Origin: Planobacterium oryzisoli
GTDB taxonomy: Bacteria > Bacteroidota > Bacteroidia > Flavobacteriales > Weeksellaceae
DNA length: 64,000 nt
Direction of reading: 5' to 3'
Assembly (NCBI RefSeq): GCF_015354315.1
Contig: NZ_JADKYY010000011.1
Coordinates: 17,119-81,118, forward strand
Each line of letters begins with the position of its first letter. Position 1 is the first letter of the stretch. The notes under the pieces are model-generated. The model was not told the DNA's origin, did not search any database, and saw only the letters and a list, made by a program, of their open reading frames with translations. The translations under genes were made by a program, and so were the position numbers. This document shows positions 52,501-61,137 of the stretch, in pieces.

Positions 52501-52915
52501 TTTTCTCGGTTAGATCATTCCATACATCGGTATATTTCATAACCGCTTCCCTACAAGCTTTATTGTAGTCCTCAATAGATATCTTAGTACCAATATCCTC
52601 TTTTGTGATCCCAAGTTCTTTTTCCACACCTAATTCAATGGGTAGACCATGGGTGTCCCATCCTGCCTTACGGAAAACCTTCTTCCCTTGTTGGGTATGG
52701 AAACGACAAAAGATATCTTTTATGGTGCGTGCCATTACGTGGTGGATACCAGGCATGCCATTAGCAGAAGGTGGACCTTCGTAAAAAATATACTCAGGCT
52801 GTCCCTGACGGATTTCGATGGATTTTTTAAATGTATCGTTTTCTTTCCAAAATTTTAAGGAGTCCGTTGCTACTGTGTTCAGGTCTAATTGAGGATATTC
52901 AGTAAACTTCTTCAT
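49517..52915 (-). CDS. ileS: isoleucyl-tRNA synthetase, long form
   Basis: 1132 residues from ATG 52915; a TTG two codons upstream is less likely. HIGH equivalent PGIHHVMARTIKD, KMSKRLGNAVDPFE, CP1 editing domain (YVTTEDGTGIVHIAPTFGADD), and no C-terminal zinc finger. Length above the 930 residues of typical bacterial IleRS and KMSKR rather than KMSKS fit the eukaryote-like IleS2 class, known for lower mupirocin sensitivity (inference from class only). First gene of the ileS-dksA-lspA-trpS run. Confidence 0.96.
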   Translation of the reverse strand: MKKFTEYPQLDLNTVATDSLKFWKENDTFKKSIEIRQGQPEYIFYEGPPSANGMPGIHHVMARTIKDIFCRFHTQQGKKVFRKAGWDTHGLPIELGVEKELGITKEDIGTKISIEDYNKACREAVMKYTDVWNDLTEKIGYWVDLSDPYITYESKYMETVWWLLKQLDEKNLLYKGYTIQPYSPKAGTGLSSHELNQPGTYRDVTDTTVTAQFEITSPSHALAALTDNTVPLFALAWTTTPWTLPSNTALAVGPNIRYVLIQTYNQYTFLPIRVLLAEDLLEKNLGKKFSQVSKEEIENYTAEDKTIPYTVLGHLSGEDLVGSVYRQLVPWFQPHERPSDAFRIIPGDYVTTEDGTGIVHIAPTFGADDARVAKDNGIPALLIKDASGVLVPLIDLQGKFVDDERVPSTWRGKYIKNEYYDQNAPEKSWDVELAIMLKTQNQAFKVEKYVHSYPHCWRTDKPVLYYPLDSWFVKMSAVKDRLVELNTQINWKPKSTGEGRFANWLENVNDWNLSRSRYWGIPLPIWRTEDSKEQIVIGSVEQLLIEIEKSVAAGIMTHNPYADFEPGNMSASNYAKVDLHKNHVDQIVLVSDSGKAMHRESDLIDVWFDSGSMPYAQLHYPFENKELIDSKKAFPADFIAEGVDQTRGWFYTLHAIATTVFDSVAYKNVVSNGLVLDKNGQKMSKRLGNAVDPFETLNKYGPDATRWYMISNANPWENLKFDVEGIDEVRRKFFGTLYNTYSFFALYANVDGFTYQEDDIESRPEIDRWILSELQLLIQEVTAFYKDYEPTKAARAINLFVNDNLSNWYVRLCRRRFWKGEYSQDKISAYQTLYTCLMSVAKISAPIAPFFMEQLYRDLNLVTKKEKEESVHLTLFPEPNLEMIDYELVEKTQLAQTITSMVFSLRKKENIKVRQPLSKVMIPILESRTEKLISDVSELIKQEVNVKHIEIIGASEAAALIIKQVKPNFKTLGPKLGKDMKKIAQQLENFSSEQISQLEKNGHVELEGYTLDLQDVEIRTKDIPGWTMATEGKLTVALDLTLNEQLISEGISREFINRIQNLRKEKEYNLTDRISITLEESCPFKTNILDHTEHISSEVLSDKIEFVNSLSIFEEIEIDDILLKVNVNKINY

Positions 52916-52993
52916 TTTCAAGGTTTTCTCTGCTTAATTTAAGTGTGCGAAGATAAGGAAATTTGTCGAAAAATTAACAAAATGAAGCAGGCT

Positions 52994-53491
52994 TTATTTA
53001 TTGCGAATCGCCTTGTTTTCAGGCTGAAGACGTGTTAGCAGAACATAACTTACCAAGCCTCCGATAAGACTTATTACTGTAGCCCATAACATGCCTCCCA
53101 CTAGATATTGTAGGACATTTCTTTTGATGTCTTCAATTCCTACGTCGTTAAGCGCAACGGGATTTTCACCACCAATAAACTGACGTCCAGTTACAATCGA
53201 TCCATATATGATAAAGGGGACAAGGGGAGGAAATGCAATTTGGGAAGCAATAAAACTTAACATTTTATTCAATTTCAGGGTACTGGCAAGAAAAACCACC
53301 AGAAAAGTATGAAGTCCCCAAAATGGTGAAAAACCAATAAAAAGTCCCAGGGCGATGGATTGGGCCTTGATGTAGTTAGGAGCATTGGTTTCCAGTATGT
53401 TCTCCTTTACAAAACGTTTCCACCCTTTTCTACGGTAGTAGCGGTAAAATACTCTCTGGCTGCTTAAAGCGTTTTTTATTTTGGCGAACAT
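52994..53491 (-). CDS. DUF2062 membrane protein
   Basis: 165 residues from ATG 53491 (FAKIKNALSSQRVFYRYYRRKGW); a GTG at 53533 would add 14. Contains the DUF2062 core: SIALGLFIGFSPFWGLHTFLVV, a long hydrophobic stretch FIASQIAFPPLVPFIIYG, and a C-terminal helix. Family has no fixed function; often near glycosyltransferases. Here it lies alone between ileS and topA. Confidence 0.85.
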   Translation of the reverse strand: MFAKIKNALSSQRVFYRYYRRKGWKRFVKENILETNAPNYIKAQSIALGLFIGFSPFWGLHTFLVVFLASTLKLNKMLSFIASQIAFPPLVPFIIYGSIVTGRQFIGGENPVALNDVGIEDIKRNVLQYLVGGMLWATVISLIGGLVSYVLLTRLQPENKAIRNK

Positions 53492-53630
53492 ATCTATAAT
53501 ACTTTTGTAAAGATACACATTACCGTTCTGCACTTTCTGGAAGACCAGATTTTAAAGTTGATGACCCGAAAGTAAACGTTTATTTTTTGGATCTGAGTTA
53601 CAGCAAAATGTGCACAAATAAAAAAAGCTC

Positions 53631-53638
53631 TACTTTTG
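53631..53638 (+). promoter_or_regulatory. -7 box TACTTTTG for topA
   Basis: Exact TAnnTTTG match 14 bases before the ATG at 53653. No TTG at 17-23 bases. Confidence 0.5.
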
Positions 53639-53652
53639 CAAAAATTTAATGG

Positions 53653-56259
53653 ATGTCAAAGAATTTAGTGATCGTCGAGTCACCCGCCAAAGCTAAAACG
53701 ATTGAAAAATACCTTGGTAAGGATTTTCAAGTTAAATCTAGTTTTGGACATATTAGAGATTTGCCTAAGAAAGGTATGGGTATCGATTTGACAACCTTTT
53801 CGCCAGATTATGAGGTGTCAGCCGATAAGAAGAAAGTAGTTGCGGAGTTGAAAGAGGCGGTGAAGAAAGCGCAGACCGTTTGGTTGGCTTCCGATGAAGA
53901 CCGTGAGGGAGAGGCTATTGCATGGCATTTGGCAAATGAACTAAAACTTGACTTGGATAGTACCCGCAGAATTGTCTTCCATGAAATCACAAAAAATGCT
54001 ATTCTAAAAGCTATCGATAATCCACGAAGGATAAACCAAGATCTTGTGAACGCCCAACAGGCGCGACGCGTCTTAGACCGTATTGTTGGGTTTGAAATGT
54101 CCCCCGTGTTATGGAAAAAAGTCAAAACTGGACTTTCAGCTGGCCGAGTACAGTCTGTGGCTGTGCGGCTTGTGGTGGAACGAGAAAAGCAAATTCGGGA
54201 ATTTTCTCCGTCTTTTTCTTATAAGATTGATGGTGTTTTTAAGACAAAGGATAATCAGTCTATTAATGCGAAGTTAAAATCAGATCTACAAAGTGAAGAA
54301 CAAGCTAGGGAGCACTTAGAACTGTGGAAAGGTAAGGACTTTATAGTGCGTGCAGTGGAAACCAAGCCAGGTACCCGCAGTGCTTCGGCCCCATTCACCA
54401 CTTCCACATTGCAGCAGGAAGCTTCATCTCGATTAGGATATAATGTGACAACCACGATGCGCTTGGCGCAGAGGCTTTATGAGGAAGGATTCATCACCTA
54501 TATGAGAACCGACAGTGTGAACCTGTCCAAGGAAGCTATTGACGGTGCAAAATCGCAAATAGAGAGCGAATTCGGTACAGAATATTCGAATCCCAAAAAT
54601 TTCACAACCAAATCTTCTTCAGCTCAGGAAGCCCACGAGGCAATCCGTCCTACGGATTTTTCTGTTAAATCCATTGGAGACGCCCAACTCAATAAACTGT
54701 ATCAGTTAATTTACCGACGCACCTTAGCTTCGCAGATGAGCAATGCTAAAATCGAAAGGACCATTATAAGCATCGATTTAGATTCAAAAGCTAAAAGCAT
54801 TCTTTCTAATAGCGTTAATACTCATTTTGAGGCCACTGGAGAGGTGATTGTATTTGAAGGGTTTTTAAAAGCCTATGGAATTCACAAAAATGAAGATGAG
54901 GAGGTATCTGAGGGCGTAGTTGAAGGACTCTTGCCTAAAGTTATTGAAGGGCAGGAGCTTTCCTATAACCAAATAACTGCAACGCAAAAATTCACAAGAC
55001 CACCAGCACGTTATACGGAAGCAGGGTTGGTGAAAAAACTTGAAGAGCTGGGTATCGGCAGGCCTTCTACTTATGCTCCTACCATCCAGACTATCCAGAA
55101 TCGCGGATATGTAGATAAGAGAGAAATTGCACCTTTGCAGCGTACTATCAATACACTTATTCTTGAAAAGGAAATCACTAAGAAAGCATTAGTGGAGAAC
55201 TATGGAGGAGACAAGAATAAATTTGTGCCAACCGACATTGGCGAAGTAGTCAACGAATTCTTAACCGAAAATTTCGCTGAAATCTTGGATTATGGATTTA
55301 CAGCAAGGGTTGAACAGGAATTTGACGAGATAGCTAATGGGGGGCAGTCTTGGAAAGATGTCATGAGTAAGTTTTATGCCTTCTTTCACCCACGCATTGA
55401 AGAAGTGGAACAAAATGCAGACAGAGCTACCGGTGAGAGGCATTTGGGTATAGATCCCAAATCAGGGCGCAACGTGTATGCCCGGATGGGAAGATACGGT
55501 GCCATGATTCAGATGGGGGAACAGGACGATGAAGTGAAACCTGTATTTGCCAGTCTAATGGCCGATCAGAATATTGCAACTATCTCACTAGAGGAAGCTC
55601 TAGAGCTTTTTAAACTTCCATTTAATTTGAATCCCATTGACGGGCAGGATGTAATGGTGGGTGTAGGACGTTTCGGACCGTATGTAAAGTGGGGAGACAC
55701 TTATGTCAGTATTCCCAAGAATGAAGATCCATTATCCGTAGATCAACAGCGTGCTCAAGAGCTTATAGAAGAGAAAAAGCGTGCGGATGCACCTATTGAT
55801 AATTATAAAGGAAATCCAGTTACTAAGGGTAGCGGTCGTTTTGGTCCGTTTATCAAGTACCAAGACTATTTCATAAATGTGCCAAAGAAATACGATTTTG
55901 ACAATCTCTCCAAAGAGGATATTCAAGAGTTGATTGAGGCCAAGCTCCAAAAGGAGGCAAACCGCTATATCAAACAATGGCCGGAGGAATCAATTGCCGT
56001 AGAAAATGGGCGTTGGGGACCGTTCATAAAAATGGGAAAGAATAATTTTAAAATTCCTAAATCGAGTGCAGGAGAAAAATATTCTATTGAGGAGCTTAAG
56101 GAAATTTCACTTGAACAGGTCAAGGACTGGATTAAAGAACAAGATCCCAAAGCATTTCAGGAGAAAAAAGCTGCTAAGAAAAGTGCGGTAAAAAAGTCAG
56201 CGGTAAAAAAAACAGTGAAAAAGAAGACGAGCACTGCGGTTAAGAAAAAAGCTAAGTAG
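53653..56259 (+). CDS. topA: DNA topoisomerase I
   Basis: 868 residues. Toprim domain (VESPAKAKTIEKYLG; SDEDREGEAIAWHLA with the acidic triad), active-site Tyr in GFITYMRTDSVNLS, then a C-terminal series of beta-repeats (GRFGPYVKWGDTYVSIPK, GRFGPFIKYQDYFINVPK, GRWGPFIKMGKNNFKIPK) instead of Cys4 zinc fingers, and a Lys-rich tail of about 30 residues. Relaxes negative supercoils. Followed by a long hairpin terminator that runs into the promoter of the next gene. Confidence 0.97.
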   Translation: MSKNLVIVESPAKAKTIEKYLGKDFQVKSSFGHIRDLPKKGMGIDLTTFSPDYEVSADKKKVVAELKEAVKKAQTVWLASDEDREGEAIAWHLANELKLDLDSTRRIVFHEITKNAILKAIDNPRRINQDLVNAQQARRVLDRIVGFEMSPVLWKKVKTGLSAGRVQSVAVRLVVEREKQIREFSPSFSYKIDGVFKTKDNQSINAKLKSDLQSEEQAREHLELWKGKDFIVRAVETKPGTRSASAPFTTSTLQQEASSRLGYNVTTTMRLAQRLYEEGFITYMRTDSVNLSKEAIDGAKSQIESEFGTEYSNPKNFTTKSSSAQEAHEAIRPTDFSVKSIGDAQLNKLYQLIYRRTLASQMSNAKIERTIISIDLDSKAKSILSNSVNTHFEATGEVIVFEGFLKAYGIHKNEDEEVSEGVVEGLLPKVIEGQELSYNQITATQKFTRPPARYTEAGLVKKLEELGIGRPSTYAPTIQTIQNRGYVDKREIAPLQRTINTLILEKEITKKALVENYGGDKNKFVPTDIGEVVNEFLTENFAEILDYGFTARVEQEFDEIANGGQSWKDVMSKFYAFFHPRIEEVEQNADRATGERHLGIDPKSGRNVYARMGRYGAMIQMGEQDDEVKPVFASLMADQNIATISLEEALELFKLPFNLNPIDGQDVMVGVGRFGPYVKWGDTYVSIPKNEDPLSVDQQRAQELIEEKKRADAPIDNYKGNPVTKGSGRFGPFIKYQDYFINVPKKYDFDNLSKEDIQELIEAKLQKEANRYIKQWPEESIAVENGRWGPFIKMGKNNFKIPKSSAGEKYSIEELKEISLEQVKDWIKEQDPKAFQEKKAAKKSAVKKSAVKKTVKKKTSTAVKKKAK

Positions 56260-56275
56260 CCAATCGTTTTAGTTG

Positions 56276-56352
56276 AGCCTTCCGTGCACCGGTTGCCCCA
56301 AAGAAGTCAAACACGTTTTTGGGACAGTCCATCGAGACGGAAGGCTTTTTTT
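56276..56352 (+). terminator. two-level hairpin terminator of topA
   Basis: Outer perfect 10-bp stem (56276-56285 with 56337-56346) followed by T residues; inside, CCCAAA (56297-56302) pairs with TTTGGG (56318-56323). The total loop is unusually long (51 bases) for an intrinsic terminator. Confidence 0.75.
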
Positions 56353-56359
56353 ATATTTG
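56352..56359 (+). promoter_or_regulatory. -7 box TATATTTG for the arginase-fold gene
   Basis: Exact TAnnTTTG starting in the last T of the topA terminator tract, 21 bases before the ATG at 56381. Excludes the upstream frame extension to 56273. Confidence 0.55.
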
Positions 56360-56380
56360 CCAGTACCATTTAGATATATT

Positions 56381-57460
56381 ATGAATTTCGAGGATTTTTT
56401 AGCGTCCCCCAGTCCCATTAAAACGGAGACGTGGCAATTAGGAAGTATAATTGAGAAGGCACCTTGTCCTGGGGGAATAGCACTCATTTTTGTTTCTGAG
56501 CTTAGAGGCTATGGAATGGGAGCGGAACCCATGGATTTTAGTGGCATACGACGCCAATTATATAAGCTTTCCAAACTAGATTTTCATGTGCCTGTCTTCG
56601 ACGCGGGTGATTTGATTTCTGGTCGTACCTATGAAGACAGCTGTTATGTATTGGAAGAATTTTTGGTTTTCTGCCACACACATCAGATGCTGCCTATGGT
56701 AATTGGAGGATCAAGCGATTTAACCTATTTTCTACTCCGTTCATTAGCACAGTCAGAAAAGAACATGATGCTTGCCAGGTTCTCCAGTCGTGTATCCCTG
56801 CAGGACGATGAGAAATCCCTTTCGGTACAAAACTTCTTGACAAGAACAGTTAGTTCCCAGGACATAGGATTGAAAGCACTTTGCCATTTAGGACACCAAA
56901 AACACCTGAATGCTCCGGAATCAATCAGCCTTCTTAGAGAAGTTGAGTTTGAGACTCTGCGACTTGCAGAACTGATGAATGGAACCGATAATGCCGAACC
57001 ATTACTTCGCCACGCACATGTGGTGAGTTTTAGTGCCGATGTAATGCAAAGTGATGCAGTAGGTGTTTCTCTATCCCCGCAAATCAACGGGCTGAACCGT
57101 AGAGAGACGATGGCTTATTTTAAGGAGATGGGTCTAGGGGAGAATATACGGACAGTGGGTATTTTCGATCTAGATTTAGATTCAGGGAATTGGCAGAATC
57201 ACCAATTGTGCGCGCAAATGGTCTGGCACTTTATTGAAGGTGTAAATATACAAAGGTCTCACCCTAAAAGCCGGTTGTATGAAACCTACCATGTCCTTAA
57301 TGATTTGGGTCAGTGGACATTTCATAGAGATACTTTCTCTTCGAAATGGTACTTTGGTCAAGGAGAAGATTCCACGCAGTGGATACCTTGCCGATACCAG
57401 GATTACACTGAAGCCAAAGCGGGATTTATGCCGCCCGGACTACTACGACGCTCATTATAA
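56381..57460 (+). CDS. arginase/formimidoylglutamase-fold protein with degraded metal site
   Basis: 359 residues from ATG 56381 (NFEDFLASPSPIKTETWQLG). The layout is that of the ureohydrolase superfamily, but the Mn ligands are largely missing: the GGxH(S/D) segment reads VIGGSSDLTYFL, the DxHxD segment reads LARFSSRVSLQDD, and SxDxDxxDP reads SFSADVMQSDAVG. It is therefore likely a pseudoenzyme or has a different activity, although such genes are often called formimidoylglutamase. Follows topA; no histidine-degradation (hut) neighbour. Confidence 0.82.
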   Translation: MNFEDFLASPSPIKTETWQLGSIIEKAPCPGGIALIFVSELRGYGMGAEPMDFSGIRRQLYKLSKLDFHVPVFDAGDLISGRTYEDSCYVLEEFLVFCHTHQMLPMVIGGSSDLTYFLLRSLAQSEKNMMLARFSSRVSLQDDEKSLSVQNFLTRTVSSQDIGLKALCHLGHQKHLNAPESISLLREVEFETLRLAELMNGTDNAEPLLRHAHVVSFSADVMQSDAVGVSLSPQINGLNRRETMAYFKEMGLGENIRTVGIFDLDLDSGNWQNHQLCAQMVWHFIEGVNIQRSHPKSRLYETYHVLNDLGQWTFHRDTFSSKWYFGQGEDSTQWIPCRYQDYTEAKAGFMPPGLLRRSL

Positions 57461-57527
57461 TTTTTTTTTCAAAAAAAGCAGATAATCAGGCCATTTCATT
57501 AATAACAATTTATTTTTATTTAACTAA

Positions 57528-57549
57528 ATCTTAAGAATTTCCTTAAGAT
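57528..57549. promoter_or_regulatory. palindrome ahead of the uppS-bamA-ompH promoter
   Basis: ATCTTAAG AATTTC CTTAAGAT, a perfect 8-6-8 inverted repeat ending 10 bases before the -7 box, so it covers the -33 region. Operator-like. Bases 57461-57527 contain nothing else that I can support. Confidence 0.45.
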
Positions 57550-57559
57550 AAAAATGTTT

Positions 57560-57567
57560 TATATTTG
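57560..57567 (+). promoter_or_regulatory. -7 box TATATTTG for uppS-bamA-ompH
   Basis: Exact TAnnTTTG. The start codon of uppS is 160 bases downstream, so the leader is long. I see CTGC/GCAG and other short hairpin potential in the leader but no known riboswitch. Confidence 0.55.
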
Positions 57568-57727
57568 CAGCAATTTGATCAAACACTTGTACTGCTAGGT
57601 TCAAGGCAGCTTTCAGCTTTTCTATATAGTATTGTGAACAGTTGGATTGAGTAAAAGCAGCAGTTACATTTCTCGACACCGAGATTGAAGATTGAGTGTA
57701 GTGCGCGACACAAACCCTTGTAGATGA

Positions 57728-58483
57728 ATGAGTAGATTTAAAGATGAAATAAACCTGGAAAAGCTGCCTAAGCATGTTGCCATCATTATGGACGGAAACG
57801 GACGCTGGGCAAAAGAACGGGGGAAGGAGCGCACATTCGGACACCGACATGCCATAACCGCTGTTCGGGATGCCATCAATGCTTGCAATGAAATTCATAT
57901 TCCTTATCTTACCTTATACACCTTCTCTTCTGAAAACTGGAAGAGGCCAGAAGACGAGGTCCATAGCCTAATGTCGCTCCTTTCAGAGACTCTCATGCAG
58001 GAGGCAGAGGATATCTATAATAAAGGATTAAGACTTCACGTGATTGGGGACCTTGATAAGTTGCCTGAACTGGTTAAGGACCAGCTGTTAAATCTAATGG
58101 ATTTGACCAAGGATAATCAAAATGGAAATCTCATTTTAGCCCTGAGCTATGGTTCCCAGGATGAAATACTCTCTGCTGTTAGAAAAATCAGCACTAAGGT
58201 GAAAGCGGGCGAGATTGACCCCAAGGATATTGATGAAGCTTATTTTGAAAAACATTTGTATACCAGCGAGTTTCCTCCAGTAGATCTGCTTATCCGAACC
58301 AGTGGAGAGATCAGGATCAGTAATTTTCTCCTTTGGCAGATTGCCTATGCAGAACTCCAATTTTTGGATATTCTATGGCCGGATTTTAATAGGGATGAGT
58401 TTTTCAAATGTATCGTCGCGTATCAACAAAAGGAACGCAGATATGGCAAGATCAGTGAACAGTTAGAAGAAAAGAAGATTTAG
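57728..58483 (+). CDS. uppS: undecaprenyl diphosphate synthase (isoprenyl transferase)
   Basis: 251 residues with the cis-prenyltransferase motifs IIMDGNGRWAKERG (catalytic Asp), FSSENWKRP and LIRTSGEIRISNFLLWQIAYAE. Makes the C55 lipid carrier for peptidoglycan and other envelope polymers. The bamA start follows after 23 bases. ATG 57728 is preferred over another ATG at 57724, which is out of frame. Confidence 0.96.
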   Translation: MSRFKDEINLEKLPKHVAIIMDGNGRWAKERGKERTFGHRHAITAVRDAINACNEIHIPYLTLYTFSSENWKRPEDEVHSLMSLLSETLMQEAEDIYNKGLRLHVIGDLDKLPELVKDQLLNLMDLTKDNQNGNLILALSYGSQDEILSAVRKISTKVKAGEIDPKDIDEAYFEKHLYTSEFPPVDLLIRTSGEIRISNFLLWQIAYAELQFLDILWPDFNRDEFFKCIVAYQQKERRYGKISEQLEEKKI

Positions 58484-58506
58484 AGACCGTTTAGACTAAT
58501 AGAAGA

Positions 58507-61056
58507 ATGAAATTAAAATTCATACCCATCATCATGTTTGCCGCATCAGCGCATTTTTATGGTCAGGTTACAGAGCCCCAAGATAGTACCGCAGTAGCCG
58601 CTCAGAGTGTAGCAGCAAAGGATCCGGGCACGTATTTCCTTAAAGATATCGTGATTGATGGCGTACAAAAATATTCACCCGCTCAAATCCTTCGTTTTAC
58701 GGGGCTTAACAAAAATGAGCAGGTAGAAATCCCAGGACAGAGAATAAGCAATGCTATCAAGCGTCTATGGGAACAAAATATATTTTCAGTAGTGGAAGTG
58801 TATGTGGAAAGCGTAGAAGGGGAGCAGGTTGTACTAAGGTTCCGACTGGAGGACCTTAAAGAGTTGGGTGAGGTGAAGTTCTCCGGTAAGGGGGTTACCA
58901 AATCCAAGCAGGAAAAAATGGTCAAAGACTACAATCTCAAGCCAGGGACTAAAATCACCAATAATCTTGTATCTACCCTTAAGTCTAAAATACCACAGGA
59001 TTATATAAACAAGGGATATGCAGATGCTAACATCACAATCCAGGATAAAGTCAATGCAAATGATCCCAACCTAGTAGATTGGGCCATTGAAGTCGACCGT
59101 GGGAAAAGGATAAAAATCGACCATATTGAATTCGAAGGAAACGACAATGTTTCCGATAAAAAATTACGGAAAAAAGGTTTCAAAGAAACCAAGCAAAAAA
59201 GATTTGGAATTGGAGGGATATTAAAAAGCTCCAAGTTTATCAAAGAAAAATACGAAGAAGATAAAATTAACCTCATAAACTACTACCAATCGTTAGGGTT
59301 TAGAGATGCAGCAATTGTGTCGGATTCTGTGTGGAGAAATAACAACAACAATTACGAAATCAATGTAAAGCTCAATGAAGGAAAGAAGTACTATATTGGT
59401 GATATTACTTTCTTAGGGAATACAACCTATTCTACAGAAGTTCTTCAAAAGCTACTTGGATATAAGTCGGGTGATATCTACGATGCAGTAGGATTCAATA
59501 AAAAAGTGGGTGAAGATGGTGGAAAAGAAGATGATTCGGATATCAAATCACTGTATTTAAATAACGGATTCTTGTTTTCCCAAGTTGTACCAGTTGAAAA
59601 ATCGGTAGTAGGAGATTCTATTAACTTGGAAATCCGTATCAATGAGGGAGAGAAAGCTACTTGGAACAGAGTGACCTGGTCGGGTAACACCACTACACAT
59701 GACCATGTGATATTAAGAGCATTAGAGACAAAGCCAGGGGATTTGTTTTCCAAGTCCATGATAAAGAGAACCTATTTTACCCTTGCAGGACTACCTTATT
59801 TTGACCCTCAACAACTGGGTCAGGAAGTACTTCCTAACCCTCAAGACAACACAGTAAATATGCATTGGACTGTGGTGGAAAAGGGATCATCCCAGGTGCA
59901 GCTTCAAGCTGGCTATGGCGGAAATTCCTTTATTGGAACTCTTGGACTAACATTCAATAACTTCTCACTTCGTAACTTTCTGAAATTAAAAGACTTCAAA
60001 CCTGTTCCGCAAGGAGACGGACAAACGTTTTCCATTCAGGCGCAGGCGGGACAGTATTTTCAGAATTATGGAATCAGTTTCGTAGAACCATGGCTTTACG
60101 GAAGCAGGCCGACCGCATTGTCTGTGGGTGCTAACTATTCGCGCGTGAACTATAGGGATCTTTCTGGAGCAGATCAGAAATTAGGTATTTTTTCAGCCAA
60201 TGCAGGGTTGAATCGCCGATTGAGTTGGCCGGATGATTGGTTCTCTCTCTACACGGGCGTTCAGTACCAAAGCTACGATTTTGAGAATTATCCTTTCCAG
60301 TTTGGAAACACTACCGAGACAAATGGAACAGCAAAGAATTTCTCCTTTAATGTTACTTTAAGTCGGAATTCCGCAGGTTTTGATCCGATATTTCCTACAA
60401 CAGGGTCTAATTTGGAGGCCTCAGTGAAATTCACTCCTCCGTACAGTGCCCTTAATAATAAAGATTATTCGACACTCACTCCAGTAGAGAAATACGAGTG
60501 GATGGAATTCTATAAAGTGAAACTAAAAGCGGACACCTATAATACTATAGTTGGGAAATTAGTACTTCGAAGTACTGCCGAGATGGGCTTTATGGACGGA
60601 TACAATAGCGAACTAGGAGCTCCGCCGTTTGAGCGCTTCTATGTAGGAGGAACCGGGCTGTTTGGAGGAAGATTTGATGGAAGAGAGCTTATTCCGCTTA
60701 GAGGATATGAAAATGCTTCCACAACAGGTTATACATCAAGTTCTCCTTACGATGTGACACCATACGGTGGTGCCACGATTTATAATCGTTTCTCTGCCGA
60801 GCTTCGGTATCCAATCTCACTAAACCAGACAGCCAAGATTTTTGCGTTAGGTTTTGTAGAAGGCGGTAATGCGTGGAATTCCTGGGGTTCCTACAATCCT
60901 TTTCAGCTGAAGCGTTCTGCGGGTGTTGGAGTCCGCGTATATATGGGTGCATTCGGTCTGATTGGATTTGATTTTGCCTATGGTTTTGATAAGACATTAG
61001 GTTCTCCTGACGCATCTGGATGGAAGACACACTTCTTAATGAACCAATCTTTATAA
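58507..61056 (+). CDS. bamA: outer-membrane protein assembly factor BamA
   Basis: 849 residues: signal peptide (MKLKFIPIIMFAASAHFYGQ), POTRA repeats (about 45-440, e.g. YFLKDIVIDGVQKYSPAQIL, IDHIEFEGNDNVSDKKLRKKG, YYIGDITFLGNTTYSTEVL, ATWNRVTWSGNTTTHDHVIL) and a 16-stranded barrel with GTLGLTFNNFSLRN and PLRGYENASTTG (the RGF/RGY lid). Inserts outer-membrane proteins. Lies between uppS and ompH in an envelope-biogenesis operon. Confidence 0.96.
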   Translation: MKLKFIPIIMFAASAHFYGQVTEPQDSTAVAAQSVAAKDPGTYFLKDIVIDGVQKYSPAQILRFTGLNKNEQVEIPGQRISNAIKRLWEQNIFSVVEVYVESVEGEQVVLRFRLEDLKELGEVKFSGKGVTKSKQEKMVKDYNLKPGTKITNNLVSTLKSKIPQDYINKGYADANITIQDKVNANDPNLVDWAIEVDRGKRIKIDHIEFEGNDNVSDKKLRKKGFKETKQKRFGIGGILKSSKFIKEKYEEDKINLINYYQSLGFRDAAIVSDSVWRNNNNNYEINVKLNEGKKYYIGDITFLGNTTYSTEVLQKLLGYKSGDIYDAVGFNKKVGEDGGKEDDSDIKSLYLNNGFLFSQVVPVEKSVVGDSINLEIRINEGEKATWNRVTWSGNTTTHDHVILRALETKPGDLFSKSMIKRTYFTLAGLPYFDPQQLGQEVLPNPQDNTVNMHWTVVEKGSSQVQLQAGYGGNSFIGTLGLTFNNFSLRNFLKLKDFKPVPQGDGQTFSIQAQAGQYFQNYGISFVEPWLYGSRPTALSVGANYSRVNYRDLSGADQKLGIFSANAGLNRRLSWPDDWFSLYTGVQYQSYDFENYPFQFGNTTETNGTAKNFSFNVTLSRNSAGFDPIFPTTGSNLEASVKFTPPYSALNNKDYSTLTPVEKYEWMEFYKVKLKADTYNTIVGKLVLRSTAEMGFMDGYNSELGAPPFERFYVGGTGLFGGRFDGRELIPLRGYENASTTGYTSSSPYDVTPYGGATIYNRFSAELRYPISLNQTAKIFALGFVEGGNAWNSWGSYNPFQLKRSAGVGVRVYMGAFGLIGFDFAYGFDKTLGSPDASGWKTHFLMNQSL

Positions 61057-61137
61057 TTGGATTATTTTTAACCTTAGGGTAGAAAAAACATCCAACAACT
61101 AGTAAAATTTAAACAAGAATATAATTAACAACCCATT

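Noticed and set aside
57591..57612. tRNA-like GGTTCAAG in the uppS leader
   Set aside because: No acceptor, D or anticodon arms can be built around it.
57524..57898. 124-codon minus-strand frame across the uppS leader and start
   Set aside because: Antisense to uppS and its promoter; no recognisable domain.
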